Below, piece after piece: positions 11,601 to 26,100 of a DNA stretch of 64,000 nt. The first letter of the stretch is position 1. Each line of letters opens with the position of its first letter. The stretch is from Sitta carolinensis (lineage: Eukaryota > Chordata > Aves > Passeriformes > Sittidae): contig CM063289.1 in assembly GCA_032173965.1 (NCBI GenBank), positions 28,173,690 to 28,237,689 on the forward strand, written 5' to 3'. Under the pieces are notes generated by a model. The model was not told the DNA's origin. It ran no database searches and worked only from the letters and a program-made list of their open reading frames with translations. The translations under genes and the position numbers were made by a program.

Positions 11601-14600
11601 GGTAAATCTCACATATGCCATTGTCTCTGCTCCTCAAAACCCTGGAGAATCAACATAGGCTTTAAAGCAGTAAGGATGAGAAAGGAATGGAGGAAAAGGA
11701 GCCAAAATACTACTTGCCATCCAAAGAGCATCTCCTCATGCTGTGTGCTGTGTGCACAGGTAACCAAAAACAGAGGATGCACACCTGAAATCTGCAACAG
11801 CTTTCTCAGGGGGAACAGATTCTAAGCATATATTGATTTAATTGTCATCTTAATTTCCTAAGGCATGTGCTTGAGAACTTTGAATTGGAATTGTAGTAAC
11901 AGATAGTCCCATTAAAAAAAAAGAATTAAAGTTTTCTAAAGAGTGTGTTTGAGTTTCAGGGTACAATATCATTCTTCTTGCAGGTCTATTTGACTTTTCA
12001 TGATCTCAAAATCTTTAAGATTAAACTAGTTTCAAGTTTGGACAAGATCTGGGATTTAATCAGAGCTGCATTTCTCCTTAGCAGTTACTAATGAACTGCT
12101 AATATTGTACATGTACATCAACTTTTCCTAAAAGGTGGTAATTTTCTTATTATGATGCATACAGTTTTTCATAGTTCCCATGTTTTACAAAAGTTACGCA
12201 ATTCAGTTTCCTGGAAAGATATTTATCTGGAGCAACATGACAGGAGGTGTAAATGTTCATGGCATTGAGGCAACCTGAAAATTTGCCATTTTAGAAACAT
12301 GTATTCTCACTTACTGAAGTAATTATTCTGTAAATATAACTGCTCATAATGCAGTAGTCACTATTTCAAAATATGTTGAACCTCTTGCATCTAAAAGGTA
12401 GAAATAGGGGTCAAAGAAATTGCATCATTGCAGCATGAAAGAAAGAAGCACTCTTTTCGCTGGGCTGATCAAATTAATTATGCTAAATAGCTGAAAATAG
12501 AGGGAAATGAAACAGAATTAGTCCTTCAAAGGATGCTTAAGGCAAAGCCAGAAATGAGCCCACTTCAGAGTGGTCCAGTGGTATTTACAGCCGGGGATCT
12601 TATGCTGTGCCCTCTGGCTCTGGCTGACACCAGTTCAAGTTACTGGTGCGGGTTCCTGTGGCAGAACTGTGCCATAAGAGAGCAGAGGATGAGAGCTGTG
12701 AAGTTCTGGGATGCCACTACCACTAAACATGCAGGTTTTTAGAGACTTTACAGCAATTAGTAACTGCTGAATTTTGATTTTTCATTTACATAATGTGATT
12801 TTTCTTTTTCTGTAAGTGGAAGCTAAGAGCTTCCCAAGAAGTTGTGTGTTTGGAGGGAATAGGTAAATGTGCATCAAGCCAAATTTCTGTAGTATGTACA
12901 CCTGTGAAGTCCAGAGGGAGCAATGGAATCAAATTAACAGAAGAACAGGGAGTGGGGGGAAAACTCTTATGAGTTTTCATTTATATATCAAAATAAATGG
13001 TAACAGTGTTTATTCCCAATACTGAATCTGTTCACAAGGAGATTTTGATTTAAGTTAATTTAATGAGTAGTCTTTCTGCTGCTGCAGTGCTCTGGAAAGT
13101 ATTGATTGTGTTCAATTCCCAACATAAAAGCAGTTTGCTAATACTATCAATTTAATCATAGCTGTATTTTGGCTAAAATGCTTGTCCTATCAATATCACT
13201 ATTTATCTCTTTCCTTACCTGAGTTGACAATGTAATCAAAGTACCAGATGTACCCATGCTTTGTAGAGGTTTTCTTAACGTTCACTACTGTGCATGTAAT
13301 CTCAAGCAAAAAGAGAAGACAAGATATTGCTTAGTCAAGGAGCAGATCAAGAGCATTTGCTTTGGTTTGGGGGTTTTGTTTTGCTCTGGTTTTGATTAAT
13401 ACAAGGCAAAACTTACTTCTGTAGAAGTCGTGGTATATCCTTCCCACACCAGCAGTGGGCTCAAGTCTTTCTCTCCTGTCTCTCTCAGTTAAGAAATGTG
13501 TGAGTAAGAAGTAGAAGCTGTTCCCAATAGCTCTCATGATTCAGTGAAGGTCACTGGTTTTCTGGTACTCAACCAGAAAAGACTTAACACAAGAAATTAA
13601 ACAATGGCTTTACTGAAGGTTAGAAGTCTTTTGTACTAGGAAATATTCCACTGTATAGGGAATAATAAATGGAACAAGATTTGTAAGACCATTTTTAAAA
13701 ATCTAAAATCCCATATATTTCTTTTCATTTACATATGAGTTATTATTTCCACTTTCAAAATAGAGAACCTTAGGTTCAGGAGTACTTCATACAGCTGGGT
13801 CATGTGTATCCACAGAAGAATGAGGACTATTGAATTGTCCTTCTCCTGTCTGAAACTGACTGTACATTAACCACTACACAACACTGAGTAAATAGAAAGC
13901 TGATGAGAGGTTTGCAGAGGCTTTAAAGCTCTTTCTATGGTGAGAAATTAACCCTTTGATAAAGAATTGTTACTTGTTGAGGTAGACAGCAAGAAATTCA
14001 CTGCAGTAAAGTTATTAGGAAATATTCTTGCGACAAGACGAAATGTTTCTCTGGGTGGAAGTACTTAGCCAACAAGGTTGTTTGAATTGTATAATGGTAG
14101 GACTTCCTCCATAAATAATATATATGTAAATCTCTGGAGAGCTGTGTATTACCTAATAGAATATTCTGCATACTGAAAATGATAACTGCAGAAAAGACTA
14201 AATCTACAGAGCACTATCAGCATTGTTAGGACTTAAATTATGCTCCTTCACACCAAAAAACCTCAGCCTTTATGAGAAGATGTTATTTGCTGATGGTCTG
14301 AAGCATTTAATTTAAATTTGAATGGTTTCAAAACTTGAATTGGAAACTTGAGCGACTCATCCAATTCAACATAAGGAAACATGAAGTAATGAGATTGGAG
14401 GGGAAAGTAATGAAGAGAAAATTTTACTGTTATTTCTTATATGTTATGGGGATGTGAACAAAAGAAAGATGTGCTACTGATTTGAAATAATCCCTGTGAA
14501 GTAAGGAAATAATTTTCAATAGCAATAACAAAACCTTAGGAGCAAGGAAAATTTTAATGTTAGTGACCTCATTCATTAAACCAAGAAATGCCATAGTAAA

Positions 14601-15705
14601 TAAACGAATGGGGAAAAAGGTTATTCCTCAGAGTGTTCTGTGACACACTAACACTGCAAATCCAAGCCTGAGAAAATAAAAGAAGCGACTGAGCTCTGTT
14701 GCAGAATACACGTGACTTCAGGAGTGATTTGTGTACATATTAGGGAAAAGAAAACATGGAAATAAAGCTTGTTACTAGACTTCAGTGGCCCATGAACTAT
14801 GAACACAGGGGTTTTGTGCTTTCACCATCTCAGCTTCCTAATGATTTAGGTATATTGGAAACAGAGTTGTGGCTTCATCTTCTTTCTTGTAGTCACCAAT
14901 ACTGAGATTAGACAGGTGCTGAAAATCCTGCACTTGCGCTCCCTGAACCAGGCCTCCAGTACCTGCTTTCCTTGGAGAGGTGCATTAATAGGGAACAGAG
15001 AAATGTTAGTGGAGCTTCTTATTTGCAGAGAAAAGAATTCCCTGAACTTGAGCCCAAAACTGAACTTATACCTGTTTTGAATTGCTACAATGGATAATTA
15101 CATTCAGATTGAAGAAAAATGGTTGAAAGACTTGGATTCTACAGTTATGAGCAGAGTCCTCTTTCTCTTGAGAGATTACTTTTGCTATAAAGAAATCTTT
15201 CAGACAAATTACATTTGGGAATTTTCAGTTGTATTCTCTGACATTTCAACAAAATGAGTTGGAGGAGGACACGTCACAGAGAATAGGACTGCTGGGACAT
15301 CAGGTGAAGAACCACAGAGTCAAATGAGCACAGCTGAGAGCTGAGGGCACAGCAAGGAGCACGTTCACACTGCTGTGCTCAGTGCAGGCTCCAGTCTGAG
15401 TGCTGCGAGCTGTTCTCTCATCCAAGCACTTGAGTGTCTTAGAGGACAGGGCTGATGTAAGACGAGATGCAATATGTGATTGTTTAATGTGATGTTAGTG
15501 GACAGCAGGCAGAGCTGTTGAGAACAGGTAAACTGCAAAAATACAGATTACTAAAGTACCTGAAAAATATTTTTAATCGAATAAGAAAGGGGAAAAATTT
15601 TACTTCATTTCTTGTGAGGGCTGCAGATCATTAGTAAACCTCTAGTGCTACAGGATGTGTAATTTGCCATAGTATTTTCCAGAACTAGTATTAAATTGGC
15701 AGTAC
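8611..15705. other. Non-coding flank with one further repeat relic
   Basis: No exon recognised on either strand. An ancient-repeat fragment is listed separately at 9311-9372. The rest is AT-rich DNA with scattered A-runs (about 11366-11374, 11913-11922) and no simple repeat longer than about 15 bases. Confidence 0.5.
9311..9372. repeat. Degenerate ancient repeat fragment
   Basis: The start 'tggccaaattctgcatcact' followed by 'ttagttcaaac' resembles the 'gggccaaattctgcactcagttacac' motif of old dispersed repeats in bird and reptile genomes. The family name is not known to me and the 3' boundary is uncertain. Confidence 0.4.
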
Positions 15706-15727
15706 AAAAAAAAAAAAAAAAAAAAAA
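15706..15727 (+). repeat. A22 homopolymer
   Basis: Uninterrupted run of 22 A. No processed pseudogene or SINE body was recognised immediately upstream, so it is called only as a mononucleotide tract, likely length-polymorphic. Confidence 0.9.
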
Positions 15728-18700
15728 TAGTTCTGAGAGACTTTTTTCTATTGTGGTTTTGATCTACCTAGAAGCCACTCAAGGAAAGCCATTTCTTGCT
15801 GTGCTTCTGGCTTATTTTATGCATTGCTTGTTGGTTTGACCAAACACTCAAGCTTCTGAATTGATTCAGCCTTTGCCCACATTTAGAGGTGTCAAATCAC
15901 AACTGAAAGCTGGAGGGGCACTCATTTTTCTCTTTCCCATTCACAGCTGCCAAGTTCCTGTGTTTTAGCACCTGCCCAAATTAGCACGTTCTGCTCCAGC
16001 CGAGGACTGACTCCCAGCCATCTCTTATGGGCTAAACCAGAGATTACTATTGGCTTCAGAAATGCCAGCTCTTCTTGTGGTCTCTGGCTTTCCTTTGTGC
16101 CTCATCCAACCACAGCCAGGATGTATTCCTAGCTGGTGAAAATAGATTTGAACACACAAAAGCCAGGGATGCTTTGCTGGTTTACATCTAGCAGGGATCT
16201 GACCTATTTTTGAACTCTGTATAAGCTGATGCTGGGTTTTTTTCCCCAAAAATATTTTTTTAAGAGTATGGTGAGCCTCGTCTAAGCTTTAATTTATGGA
16301 GTATCACTTCCGTGAGTGGGCATGAAATTGAGTTTACCTTTGCCAGTTTGCCTTTGCTGCTTCATCAAATAGCCAGTTAAAATCTACTCAGGCAAATCAA
16401 ATCTTATGCAAAACATCCTTCACGGCCTAGGCCCTCTACAAGCAGCACAAATTTCAGGCTGTGCTGTCACTGTAGCTTGAAGTTTTGATAAATACCACCC
16501 TGTGTGGCTGCTGGGCACTGCCATGTGGGAAGTTGGTGCCCAGGGATAAATTCTGACTGTGAGTGAGTGAATTAAAAGTAATGAGAACAGACACAGACCA
16601 AGTCCCTTACAATTTGGCTGAAAAAAAAGAAAGGAAAAAGAAATCAAAATTAAAAGCCTGGGAAACTTTTGTTTAATTTGAGGAGAATTTATCTAAATGC
16701 TTTGCAGTGAAACCTTCCTGATGGCTTTGTATGGTGCTTGGAGTCCCTTTGTAATAGGAAAGTTACAGCAGAGGTGCCTGTGTTTCTCCTGGGAGCACCA
16801 CGCTGGACGTGGCTCCTGTGTGAGTTCAGTGCCAACAAACAGCCTCTGCCATCACTAATGCACCAAAGCATCAGCGGGACCACTGACCTCCCCTTTCACA
16901 TGCTGAGCCCTGAAGTGGTTATTATTTATCAAGCAATTCTTGCTGCAAATATGCTCAGCATGTTTTCTCATTCTCTTTTCCTTCCTTCACTGATAAGCTA
17001 GGGTGCACTATCCTCCCCTTATAGAGCACAGTAATTAACAGCAGACACTTCACAAAAAAAAAAAACAAAAAATCAAAGTAAATATGTTTAAATATGGGGA
17101 AATATTAGTAAATGCTAATATCATAATTCTAATATCAGTGATCCTTTACAGTCCCTTCCAACTCAGGGTATTCTATTATTCTAACTGAATTTTAGTCTCT
17201 CATTTCTCTGAAAATAGCTAGAAAAATTGTGCACCTGACAGAGTAGAAAGTTAACTTTCACAGACTTTTGGAAAAGTGCAATTATATTAAGTTGTAATTT
17301 TTATAAGTTTTTAATAATTTTTGAGAAAAATCCTTTTTGCTGGGAACCCTCAATTCTGTTTCAAAATACTTTTTCTTTGTAAAAAATATTATCCTTCTAT
17401 CACTTCAAACTGATGTAAAAATGTAAGTTTGCATTATTTTGTATTTTATTAAATTTTGAAGTGTTGCTTTGATTTCCTACATTTTACTATGAAGGCCATG
17501 CCATAGTTTTTGTGCGTTGCTCTATTCAGCTGTATTGTAGAATACCTTGACAAATACATGCTCAGAGGTTGTCCCAGGCATTATTTGAACGATTTCTGAT
17601 TAGAGTGGGCAAAGGAAGCAGCAGCAGTGAAATGTGAAGAGGGGCAGAGCTAAGGCTGCCTTTTTTGCTTGATGAGACAAGGTGGCAAATCCAACAGTGG
17701 AAAAACTGCTGGGAGTCAAAGCCAGCTTCTCCCAGCTGTGGGGCACGAGGCACTTCCCGTTGGAAGCTGTTCTGCTTTTTTCAAGGCCACAGGAGCCTGA
17801 GGGAATGGTTCTTGGGCTTTTGCTTGCCCACATCTCCCCTTCTCCTGCCAGCAGCCCTGGCCCCGCTCCCATTTCAGTGACGGCCCTGTGAACGAGTCTG
17901 TAACCTTGGTGGAGAAGCAGGAAAGTGGTGTTAATAATAAAAGGGCTAATTGTACACCCCATCTGCCTTGGAAATGACTGAGTTCAAAGGAACTGTCCTT
18001 GCATAAAGCAAACAGTCCTCTTCCAGAAAACATGGAGCAGTGTCTTTTAAATGGCTTATGCAGAGGAATATCAGTGCAATACATCACTGTATATATGAGA
18101 TGTTCATACAGCTGTAACTCTAAAAACTCTGATTTAGTAGGCATCTAATCTTTCTGATTTTTTTTCTTTGAGGCATTTTATATGGCACTCATAGGAGGTG
18201 ACAGAGCTAAAGGGTTTGGCAATGGAGAGAAAAAAAAATGCTTTAAATGTGGTTCAAGTAGCAGGACCTTGTGAGGCAGGGGATTCCCTTTGTCCAAACT
18301 CCTTTCTGTGTTAAACATTTTATATTATAAAGACATATTCCCCTTTGTACTTTGTAATGTCCACGGTGTCAGGACTGAGAGGAAATGGGATATAAATCTG
18401 ATGGAGTTACCCCCTCTACCCTCACACACACCATTTTTAATCTTCCAACGTCAGACACAACACGTGTGATTGTAATCTCATTTATAGTACTAGAAAATGG
18501 AGATTAATTCTGTCTAAATCACACACCAAGTCAAGTTTTGGAAGTGTACCTTTAAGAAGCATATGGCAGAACACAAATGTATTAAAGTCATCAATATTTA
18601 TGGAGCAGGTAAAATGCATATTAGACAGGCTAGATACCATCTGTCAAAATAATCTCGATTCCAACTTGCTATCCAAAAAGATGAAGACTATTTCTAGGGC

Positions 18701-20120
18701 CAGCTCCTTAAGTCAGGTTAAAAGACAACATATTCCCGTGCCAACAAATGTGAGGTTATCACATAAATGAATATGAAAGGATATCCTTATGTATTGAGTC
18801 ACTGTCAATTCCAGACATGTACCAAAAAATGTCGGACTCTGAACACATCGTGGAGCAGCCCCTAGGCACGACTTTGTCAAAGTAATTTTGTCCTTCAGAC
18901 CAGAGTGCTAATTGTTCAGAAGTATTCTGGGCAAATTTAGCCAAAAGTAAATTAACTGGTGACTCTGTATCCCAGTTCCTAAATCACCTATTAGAAGAGT
19001 GGACCGTAGAAGCACATCGGTGGAACAGATTATTCTAGGTAAGGAACAGGCTGAAATTTTCCCCTTTCTAGATTAATTTCAGGAAGTGTTGGGATTTAAA
19101 TATTTAACGGTCTAATCCTGCATCAGCTTATGTTAATAAAACTGTCATTAAACCCAGAGGAAGAAATTTCAGACCCTGGAAGTTAAATTTATTTTAATCC
19201 TGTTACACAGTGCTGTTTAATGATCTCCACAGAAATCCCCAAAATAAGGCAAAAGTGACTTGGTTTTCAGATTTTGGGGGAATTTTTGTTTCACACGCAC
19301 CAACCTGAAGCTCTGATCACGTTTGCCAATTTGGCTACAATTCTGACTAAGCTTAGGAAAGAAAACAAACCTAAATTACAGCAGGGGTTTCATGTAGTTT
19401 ACAGTTTCAGCCCAAATATCTTTTAGAATTTTTTGAGTTTCATTCAGAATAAAACAAAGCAGACAGTATAAGCTGAAGAAAAGGGGATGTGAGTGGTGGT
19501 GCAGCCCAAGCAGGTTGGTTGTATTAAGGGCAGAGAGGCCTTTCCACTGGTCATTATCAGGGCTAAGTGCAAAATCCCCCTTTTCAACGTTAAAAGAAGT
19601 ATTTGAAATTCTGTTGGCTCACATAGTGTCAGCTGCTGCTTTTTTTCCTCATTCTTAGGAAACTCCAAGAGTAGACAATTTTCGTATATTTAGAAGAGTT
19701 TTTTTAAATGCCAGCAAATGTGTTGTGTAACCAACAGTCACTTCATTAACAAAGCTGTTATTAAGCAATGCACAGCCAAAGTCTCCTAAAATCAAAGGGG
19801 AACTTTCCATTTGCACCTTAAACCAGACCTTTAAATACAAGCCAGGTAGTTAAAAATGAGGCCTAGTTATTAGATACATTTTTTAGGAAATGCTTATGTC
19901 CTCTGCTATGTTATTACATTCAGACTGCCTGATCAAGGGTACTCTTCCCTGAAATGGACTCCCCCAGTCTATTTTTTGTCATAGCAAATATCTACAAAAT
20001 GTTTTGTTTTCTCAATAATGCCTTCATTAAATGCAAGTTAAATTTAAAAGATGAAAGCAACTTTTTAGTGCAGGGTTTCTTTTCCCCTCCTACCAGCTCC
20101 ATGTTTCGTCAGTGATGTGA
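15728..20120. other. Non-coding flank
   Basis: Mixed-composition non-coding DNA containing one very short CR1 relic (listed separately). Several overlapping open frames at 17562-18144 lie in a locally GC-richer stretch, on both strands at once, which is what chance openness in GC-richer DNA looks like. None has a recognisable domain. Confidence 0.5.
17138..17183 (+). mobile_element. Very short CR1 3'-end relic
   Basis: 'gtgatcctttacagtccctt' followed by 'ccaactcagggtattctatt' and 'attcta' matches the terminal CR1 pattern 'atgatctttaaggtcccttccaacccaaaccattctatgattcta' in order, with point differences. Only the last 45 or so bases of the element remain. Confidence 0.6.
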
Positions 20121-20266
20121 ATCACAGAATCCTAGAATGGCCTGGGTTGGAAGGGACCTTAAAAATCATCTAGTTCCAAATCCCCTGCTGTGGATGAGGA
20201 CACCTTCCCCTAGACCAAGCTGCTTGGAGCCCCATCCAACCTGGCCTTGAACTCTTCCAGGGATGA
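20121..20266 (-). mobile_element. CR1 LINE 3' fragment (antisense)
   Basis: Starting with 'atcacagaatcctagaatgg' and continuing 'cctgggttggaagggacctt', then 'aaaaatcatctagttcc', 'ggacaccttcccctagacca' and 'ccccatccaacctggccttg', this is the reverse complement of the avian CR1 3' end, so the element's 3' terminus is at 20121 and it points toward lower coordinates. Divergence is low compared with the copies at 3.6 and 17.1 kb, so this is the youngest of the three. It is 5'-truncated to about 146 bases. It is the best single piece of evidence that the DNA is avian. Confidence 0.95.
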
Positions 20267-21210
20267 AGAATGGATGGTTTGTTGTAGGTGACACAAAAGA
20301 ACTTGCAATCTTTTTATTTTTCTCTCATATCCTCTTATTGGACTAATACATTGAGGTATTATGGCAGTGGGGTTTGTTTGCTTTTCCCCACCCTCAAAAG
20401 GTGTTGATGGAATAGTAGAAAAATGACACAATTTCATATTCCAGCTCAGAGGTAGCAAGGGAAAAAATTTTTTAAAAAAGAGTATGGTCACTGAAAACAG
20501 GGTGTATTTTTTCTGTACAAGCAGAAGTTTGTATTCTCATTTTGATTCTTCAACCTAAGCCCATCCTGCAAAATGTCTTCAAGTGTGCTCTTCACTGTGA
20601 GTGGATGCTGCTGAGCTCCATCTCTAACCCAGACCTCATATAAAACATTCAAGGAAGACTAAGTCTAATTTAATCCATTACATGATTGTGCAAAATTGCT
20701 TAACCGCATCAAAGAAGCGAAGGCATCTACCCTGGGACAGACCTTGTCAAAGAGCTTTCAAATGCAAAATGCAATCTTACAGGTGATTTAGTCATGGGAA
20801 TGCAGCGCTGAGTGTGTGCTTCACTTCTGACTCTCCAATCAAAACAATGGCACCATTATCAGAGAAAGAAATACTAGAAGCATTTTCCTTATTAACTTTT
20901 CTTATTAGAGGATATTTAGCTGTCTATTCATCTTTTCTTTTTCTTCATTTAATCAAAACAGTTTTGAAAATGATCCTTATTAGTAATAAAGATTCTTCTA
21001 GGGGAGAGGGGACATTTTAATCCTTTTTCTTAAGTAATAGATTTAAATATTGGTTTGAAAAAGGAGGAGGAGGTGAGAACTCTGAATGAAGTGAATCAAA
21101 TTCAATTCTGAATGAAGTTTCTTCCCACAAAATCCAGTAATTCTTGCAAAAGTAATATTTCTTCTACACCTAGCTCTTGCTTGTTAGTCACTGAGTGTTG
21201 TTTACTGGTT

Positions 21211-21234
21211 AAAAAAAAAAAAAAAAAAAAAAAA
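21211..21234 (+). repeat. A24 homopolymer
   Basis: Uninterrupted 24-base A-run. No identifiable retroelement body adjoins it. Confidence 0.9.
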
Positions 21235-23138
21235 GATGTTTTGTCGTTTGGTTTCCACACCAAGTAGTTTGAATGCATCTCATTCTGTGGTTAAGCTGGT
21301 AAAACCTGACAAAATCCTCAAGATTTGGGAGTCTTTTGATGATTTGGTCTTTCCTACTTCAGGAAAACACTACCATGAAAACTACCTTACCTCAGTGAAA
21401 CTCTAACCCATTTTTCATTATTTTAGTCTGACATTGCACCTTTAGCACAGGAGCAAAATTGCTGACACAAACCTGAGAAGTTTGGCTCTAGGATACCTCA
21501 CCTCTGTTGTCCTTTGCAGGCCTTTGATTTTGGGGACATTTACATTCACTGTCAGAGCACAAAGGGGATGTTATGGGTAATAACAAGACCTGGAAGAAAC
21601 CCAGCCATGGCCCTTCCCCAGGCACATCCTGGAGAGTGATGGCACAGACCTGTTCCTCTCACCTGCCTCTGATCACCCCCTGGAACAGATTGATGTTGTC
21701 ACATAACCAGACTCATTTTGGATACCAGGAATCTTTATGAACCATTAATTACTGAGGGTCCAGTTTGCTGACATCCATCCCACACCATCTGAATCTCCTG
21801 GATCCTCCTCCATAGCTTCATTTGGAGGCGAGCTGAAGCATAGCCAACCCCCCAAGGCTGGCAGTGATTGAAGGGGGCAGAGTGCCCGGGAGCAGGGAAT
21901 TATCCTTTGCAGGAGAGTGGGAGTGCCTCTGCACCTCCTGCCTTGCTCACAACCACAGAGCATTCAAAACATAAACTGGGGCTGACAGGAGAGCCAGGAT
22001 TGATGTTACCTGAGGAGTCCTGTGCCCTCAGACCAGTTCCTGTGTGCTGTAGTGCAGGAAGGAGGCAGGCAGAGCAGCCCAGATGTATTTTTCTGAAGCA
22101 CTAAATCTTTGCTCAGAGCATAGAAAAATCTAGAAGTGCCCCTCTGAAACAAAGGTGAAACTGGACAAAATAACAGCATCTCAAAGAGGATATTTATGGG
22201 ATTTCAGCACTCTTGTTCTATGAGGAACGTTCGGAGGCAGAAAGAATGCTGGTTTCAAGGTCCTGTAAATGCGGATATAGACCAGCAAGATACTGTTTGA
22301 TTGCAACAGGAATTGCTTGTGCTAAGCAGTGGCAGAACAATTGTCAGTTATATGGGACTTCTCTTAACAGCCTGCTCATTCCTAGAGTGGATCCAGAACG
22401 TGTAAATCTACTTTAAATATTTTAAAATAATAATGTCCATAAAAGGCTATAATAGCCTCTTGCTGGTGATTAACAGGTGGCGTGTAGTGTGTAGCTTTTA
22501 AGGATTGCATGTAGTAGTGCGATCATGTACAGGTATATGTGAAGGTGTGAAGGTGTTTCTGTTGAGCACAGACAAATTGCACAACTCCAAATGCCAGCAT
22601 TCCCTGGAGATGGAATTTTTTATCCAAGACAATGTGGTGGCCTGGAAACAAGAGCTGGCACAGCAGGGCAGGTGCAGTGGGAGGTGTGGCTGCACAACAC
22701 TGCTGCAGTGCAGGTTCAGTTGTGCTTCTGTCAGGAACACCTGGACAATCTCACCTGCCTGTTGGGATCAGGTTTTGGCTCTGGTGTGAATTAACACCAG
22801 GGCTTTAGCAAACGTGTGACACAGTGCAATGCTTCTGCAGCAGAATTAGGCTGGGTGCAAGCAAGTTCAGAATTTCTCAGTGGATGGAACTGATGTAACA
22901 ATGTCCATATTAAATTGCATTTAAAAATAGAAATTCTTTCCCATTCTTTTTTAATTGGAGGAAGAAGACTACAGCCACCAAAATCACGAGTCAAATGCCA
23001 AAACTTCAAAGAACAAAGTAACTGAAGTAACAGACACACTAACCTAGATATTAGAAAAATTGGGTAGGAGGTGTTTTCCAATTCTGTTTCAAGCTATATG
23101 AAATTAACACTTCATTAAAATCCCTGAAACATCAACTA

Positions 23139-23182
23139 CAGGCCTAAATTTAGTTTGCACCAGCATAAATCCAAATCACCTC
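23139..23182. repeat. Degenerate ancient repeat fragment
   Basis: 'aggcctaaatttagtttgca' followed by 'ccagcataaatccaaatcac' resembles the 'caatttagtttacaccagtgtaaatctg' part of an old bird/reptile dispersed repeat. The match is short and the family is unnamed here. Confidence 0.4.
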
Positions 23183-26100
23183 TCATAAGGCAATAATTTT
23201 ATATAGATATAACCAAAGCCTAATTTTGTCACTTTTGAAAGTGCAACCTTGTAGCCATAGAGATGGCAGCAGAATTGTGAATTTGGCCTTTTAATAGCAA
23301 AGCTCTTTCATTCGTGACTAAGTATGCAAGCTGCCCATCTACCTTAATGTAGAGAGGCAATGCAGAGAGAATGAGAATTAAATTTAGGGGAGTCTGATTC
23401 TGAAGAGCAAGTTTTAGCAAATTTTAGTAAATACTGTACTTGGTGACCTTCTGAACTAATCAGCCTCTGCAGCACAGTCCCAGAGCATGTTTCCTCAAGC
23501 AGTTTCATTTGCTGTCAAGTTCTCTTTATTTCTTTTTCATGAGTTCTGATGAAACACCCTGCCATGGTATATTCAATACTGAGATGTTTCCTCTTTCCAG
23601 AAAGTACTTAGTCTGGACATGTGGTCTTGGGTACATTGGAAATCCTTCTGGAAAATAAATACAAATACAGACTGTGAAGTCTCTCTCCTCTTCAGAGAGC
23701 AGGCTGTTGTTCCCCCTACCACCCACAAAAGTACATAGAAGTATTGTATCCTCCTTATGTTCTTCCTGGTGATCCTCCAAGGATTTTGATGTTTTACATA
23801 GACCCTTGTTCAGAGTTGGGATCTAAAAGCCTCAGTTAACTGGTGTGTTTGACACCAAGCAAAAGTCTTTAGATGCATTTTGAACTGTCCTGTGGGGCCT
23901 TAAGCATTAACTTACTGCTAGGTAGTCTGGAAAACCCATGAGAGAAAGTTGGCTTCCCTTTCCTTAGGTATTTCTGATGTAGTTCTGTTTTCTCTCTTGT
24001 AATCTAGGGTTTTTTTTTCATAAAGAATTAGAGTTTCAGCAATACCAATTTTGGCTGATTCGTAGTGCCGAAGTTACTACTGGAAATCTTGCAGAGAACC
24101 TGCCTAAACGATTTACACAGGATCTTCAGCTTTCATTTATTGCTGAATAAAAAATTCTCATGGGTACAAGGTGCACACTTAGTGAACAGCTTTGGCTCTT
24201 CAGTGCACTTGGGCAGTCTGAAGAACAGGAGGAGTACATGAGATGGTGCAGAAGCCCCAGAACTCGCTTCCTGGAGCATATGGTGCTTCTGGTCTGCAGG
24301 ACACATATCTGTGTCTGTAAGAACTGAGCTACAAAATGCAGCCAGTCACTCTGCATATGCTGCTGCTTATGAGTCCTTGCAGTGCTTAGAGATGGTATAA
24401 TTGGCCACAGGAAGTATAAACCTCTGTCTCATACAGAAAGAAAAAATCCTTTATGCTTAACAAGCTTTAAATCTTTTATTTCAAGTTGTAGCTGCTACAT
24501 TATCTGAGTGCATGCAGCCACTGAAACCATAGAGTAAAGTAACCAGTGTGGGGAGATGTGGATGTGGTCTTCAAGCTTCAAAATTGCCAAACTGTGTTGC
24601 CCATAAACTGTAAGTTACAGTGCACTAACTGACAGAGAAAAAAGCTTTTATCAGTATTTGTGTGGTGTGGGAACCAAACAAACCAATTTTGCAATTTGTG
24701 ACTGCTTAATTATGTGATTGGAGGCCAAGCCTGTTGCAGATAGCAAAACAATTTTAATTATGTCCCACAGTGAAAGGTTTAAAAGTCTTTTAAAAGGTTT
24801 TACAGCATTAAAAATGCACTTAATATTTTGTTTATTACTGGACATAATGAATGACACACATTCTGCTTTATGTATCTTCTCAAACAGCAAAGTTTTGGAC
24901 ACTTTGGTGGATACTTGGGGAGAAGAAAAGATCCATGTTGCTCGGAGTGCATTTCATAGCAGCTCCCTGTCCCAAACCACGTCTTCTCATGACTGTATTT
25001 TCTGCATGTAGTGGGTGTAACTTCTTTCACCTGCTGCCCAGGCTGCTGCTCCTGAACTATTTGCACATCCACAGCAGTTTGGCTGCCAGGGGAATTTGGA
25101 GGGGGACAGGGGAAGCAGGAGGTGGTGGCTTTGCTTCAGCCATCACACTGATCAGAGGTGGGATCAGAAGGTGGCATCTTGGAGCAGATCCTTCATCTAA
25201 TTTCCCTTCAAAGGCAGCTGCCAGTTGCTGCTTTCTCCCCAGAGGTAGAAAGATGTGATTTTATCTAACAGTTTCCTCAAGGTGATGTGCTACTTTTACT
25301 CGAATAGCAGTTGCCTGTTCCCTTGGCAAAAGAACAATTTCAGCTGCATGCTGGGGTTTGTCTGCTGTAATGGAGTTGTAGCTATGATGTGAATCAGTCC
25401 TTGATATTTTCTAGATTCATTTTGAATATATCAGAGTTTGGGCTGGAGAAATCAGCTTGTTCAGTGTACTGGGGAGTTGAGCTGCTTCCCTGTGGATCCT
25501 TAAAGAAAAGGAAAAAAGGAGGAAGTTTGGTGACAATTGCAGAAAGGACAGACAAGATGTAGGCAAAGCTTTTTTGTCACTGCCACTATGGCACTTGCTG
25601 ACCCAAATGCCCACTGTCACACAAGGGAGCAAACTCTTATTGGAGAACAATCACTGCTGTGATGACATGCAAGTAACTTGAATCACTTGTGCTGGCTGGA
25701 AGGTGAGAAGGGAGTTGGGGAGGTGACACCTTTCTTCCCTGTGCTGTTGTTTTACAGACTTGCAATACTCGAGGATGGAAAGTGATTAAATCAAATTTAG
25801 TCCCACAACACATGTAAATTATATGTTTAATACAGAAACGTGCACTATCATGAATGCTATGTTCAAACTCTATGCTAAATTGTAAGGAGTGCTCCCGAAT
25901 GTGATAGGCAGCACCAAGGGTCAAGTGTTGAAATAACAGTCTGCAGAAATATGATTTTTAAGTTACAGAAGAAATAACAATCTTATCAGTCCTGAAACTG
26001 AGGGAAAATTTCTATCAATAACCACCAAGAGACAGTTTCTGAACTGCAGCTAGGAAAAAAAAAAAAAAATGGAGGCTGCCAACCTATAAATTCAGGGTCT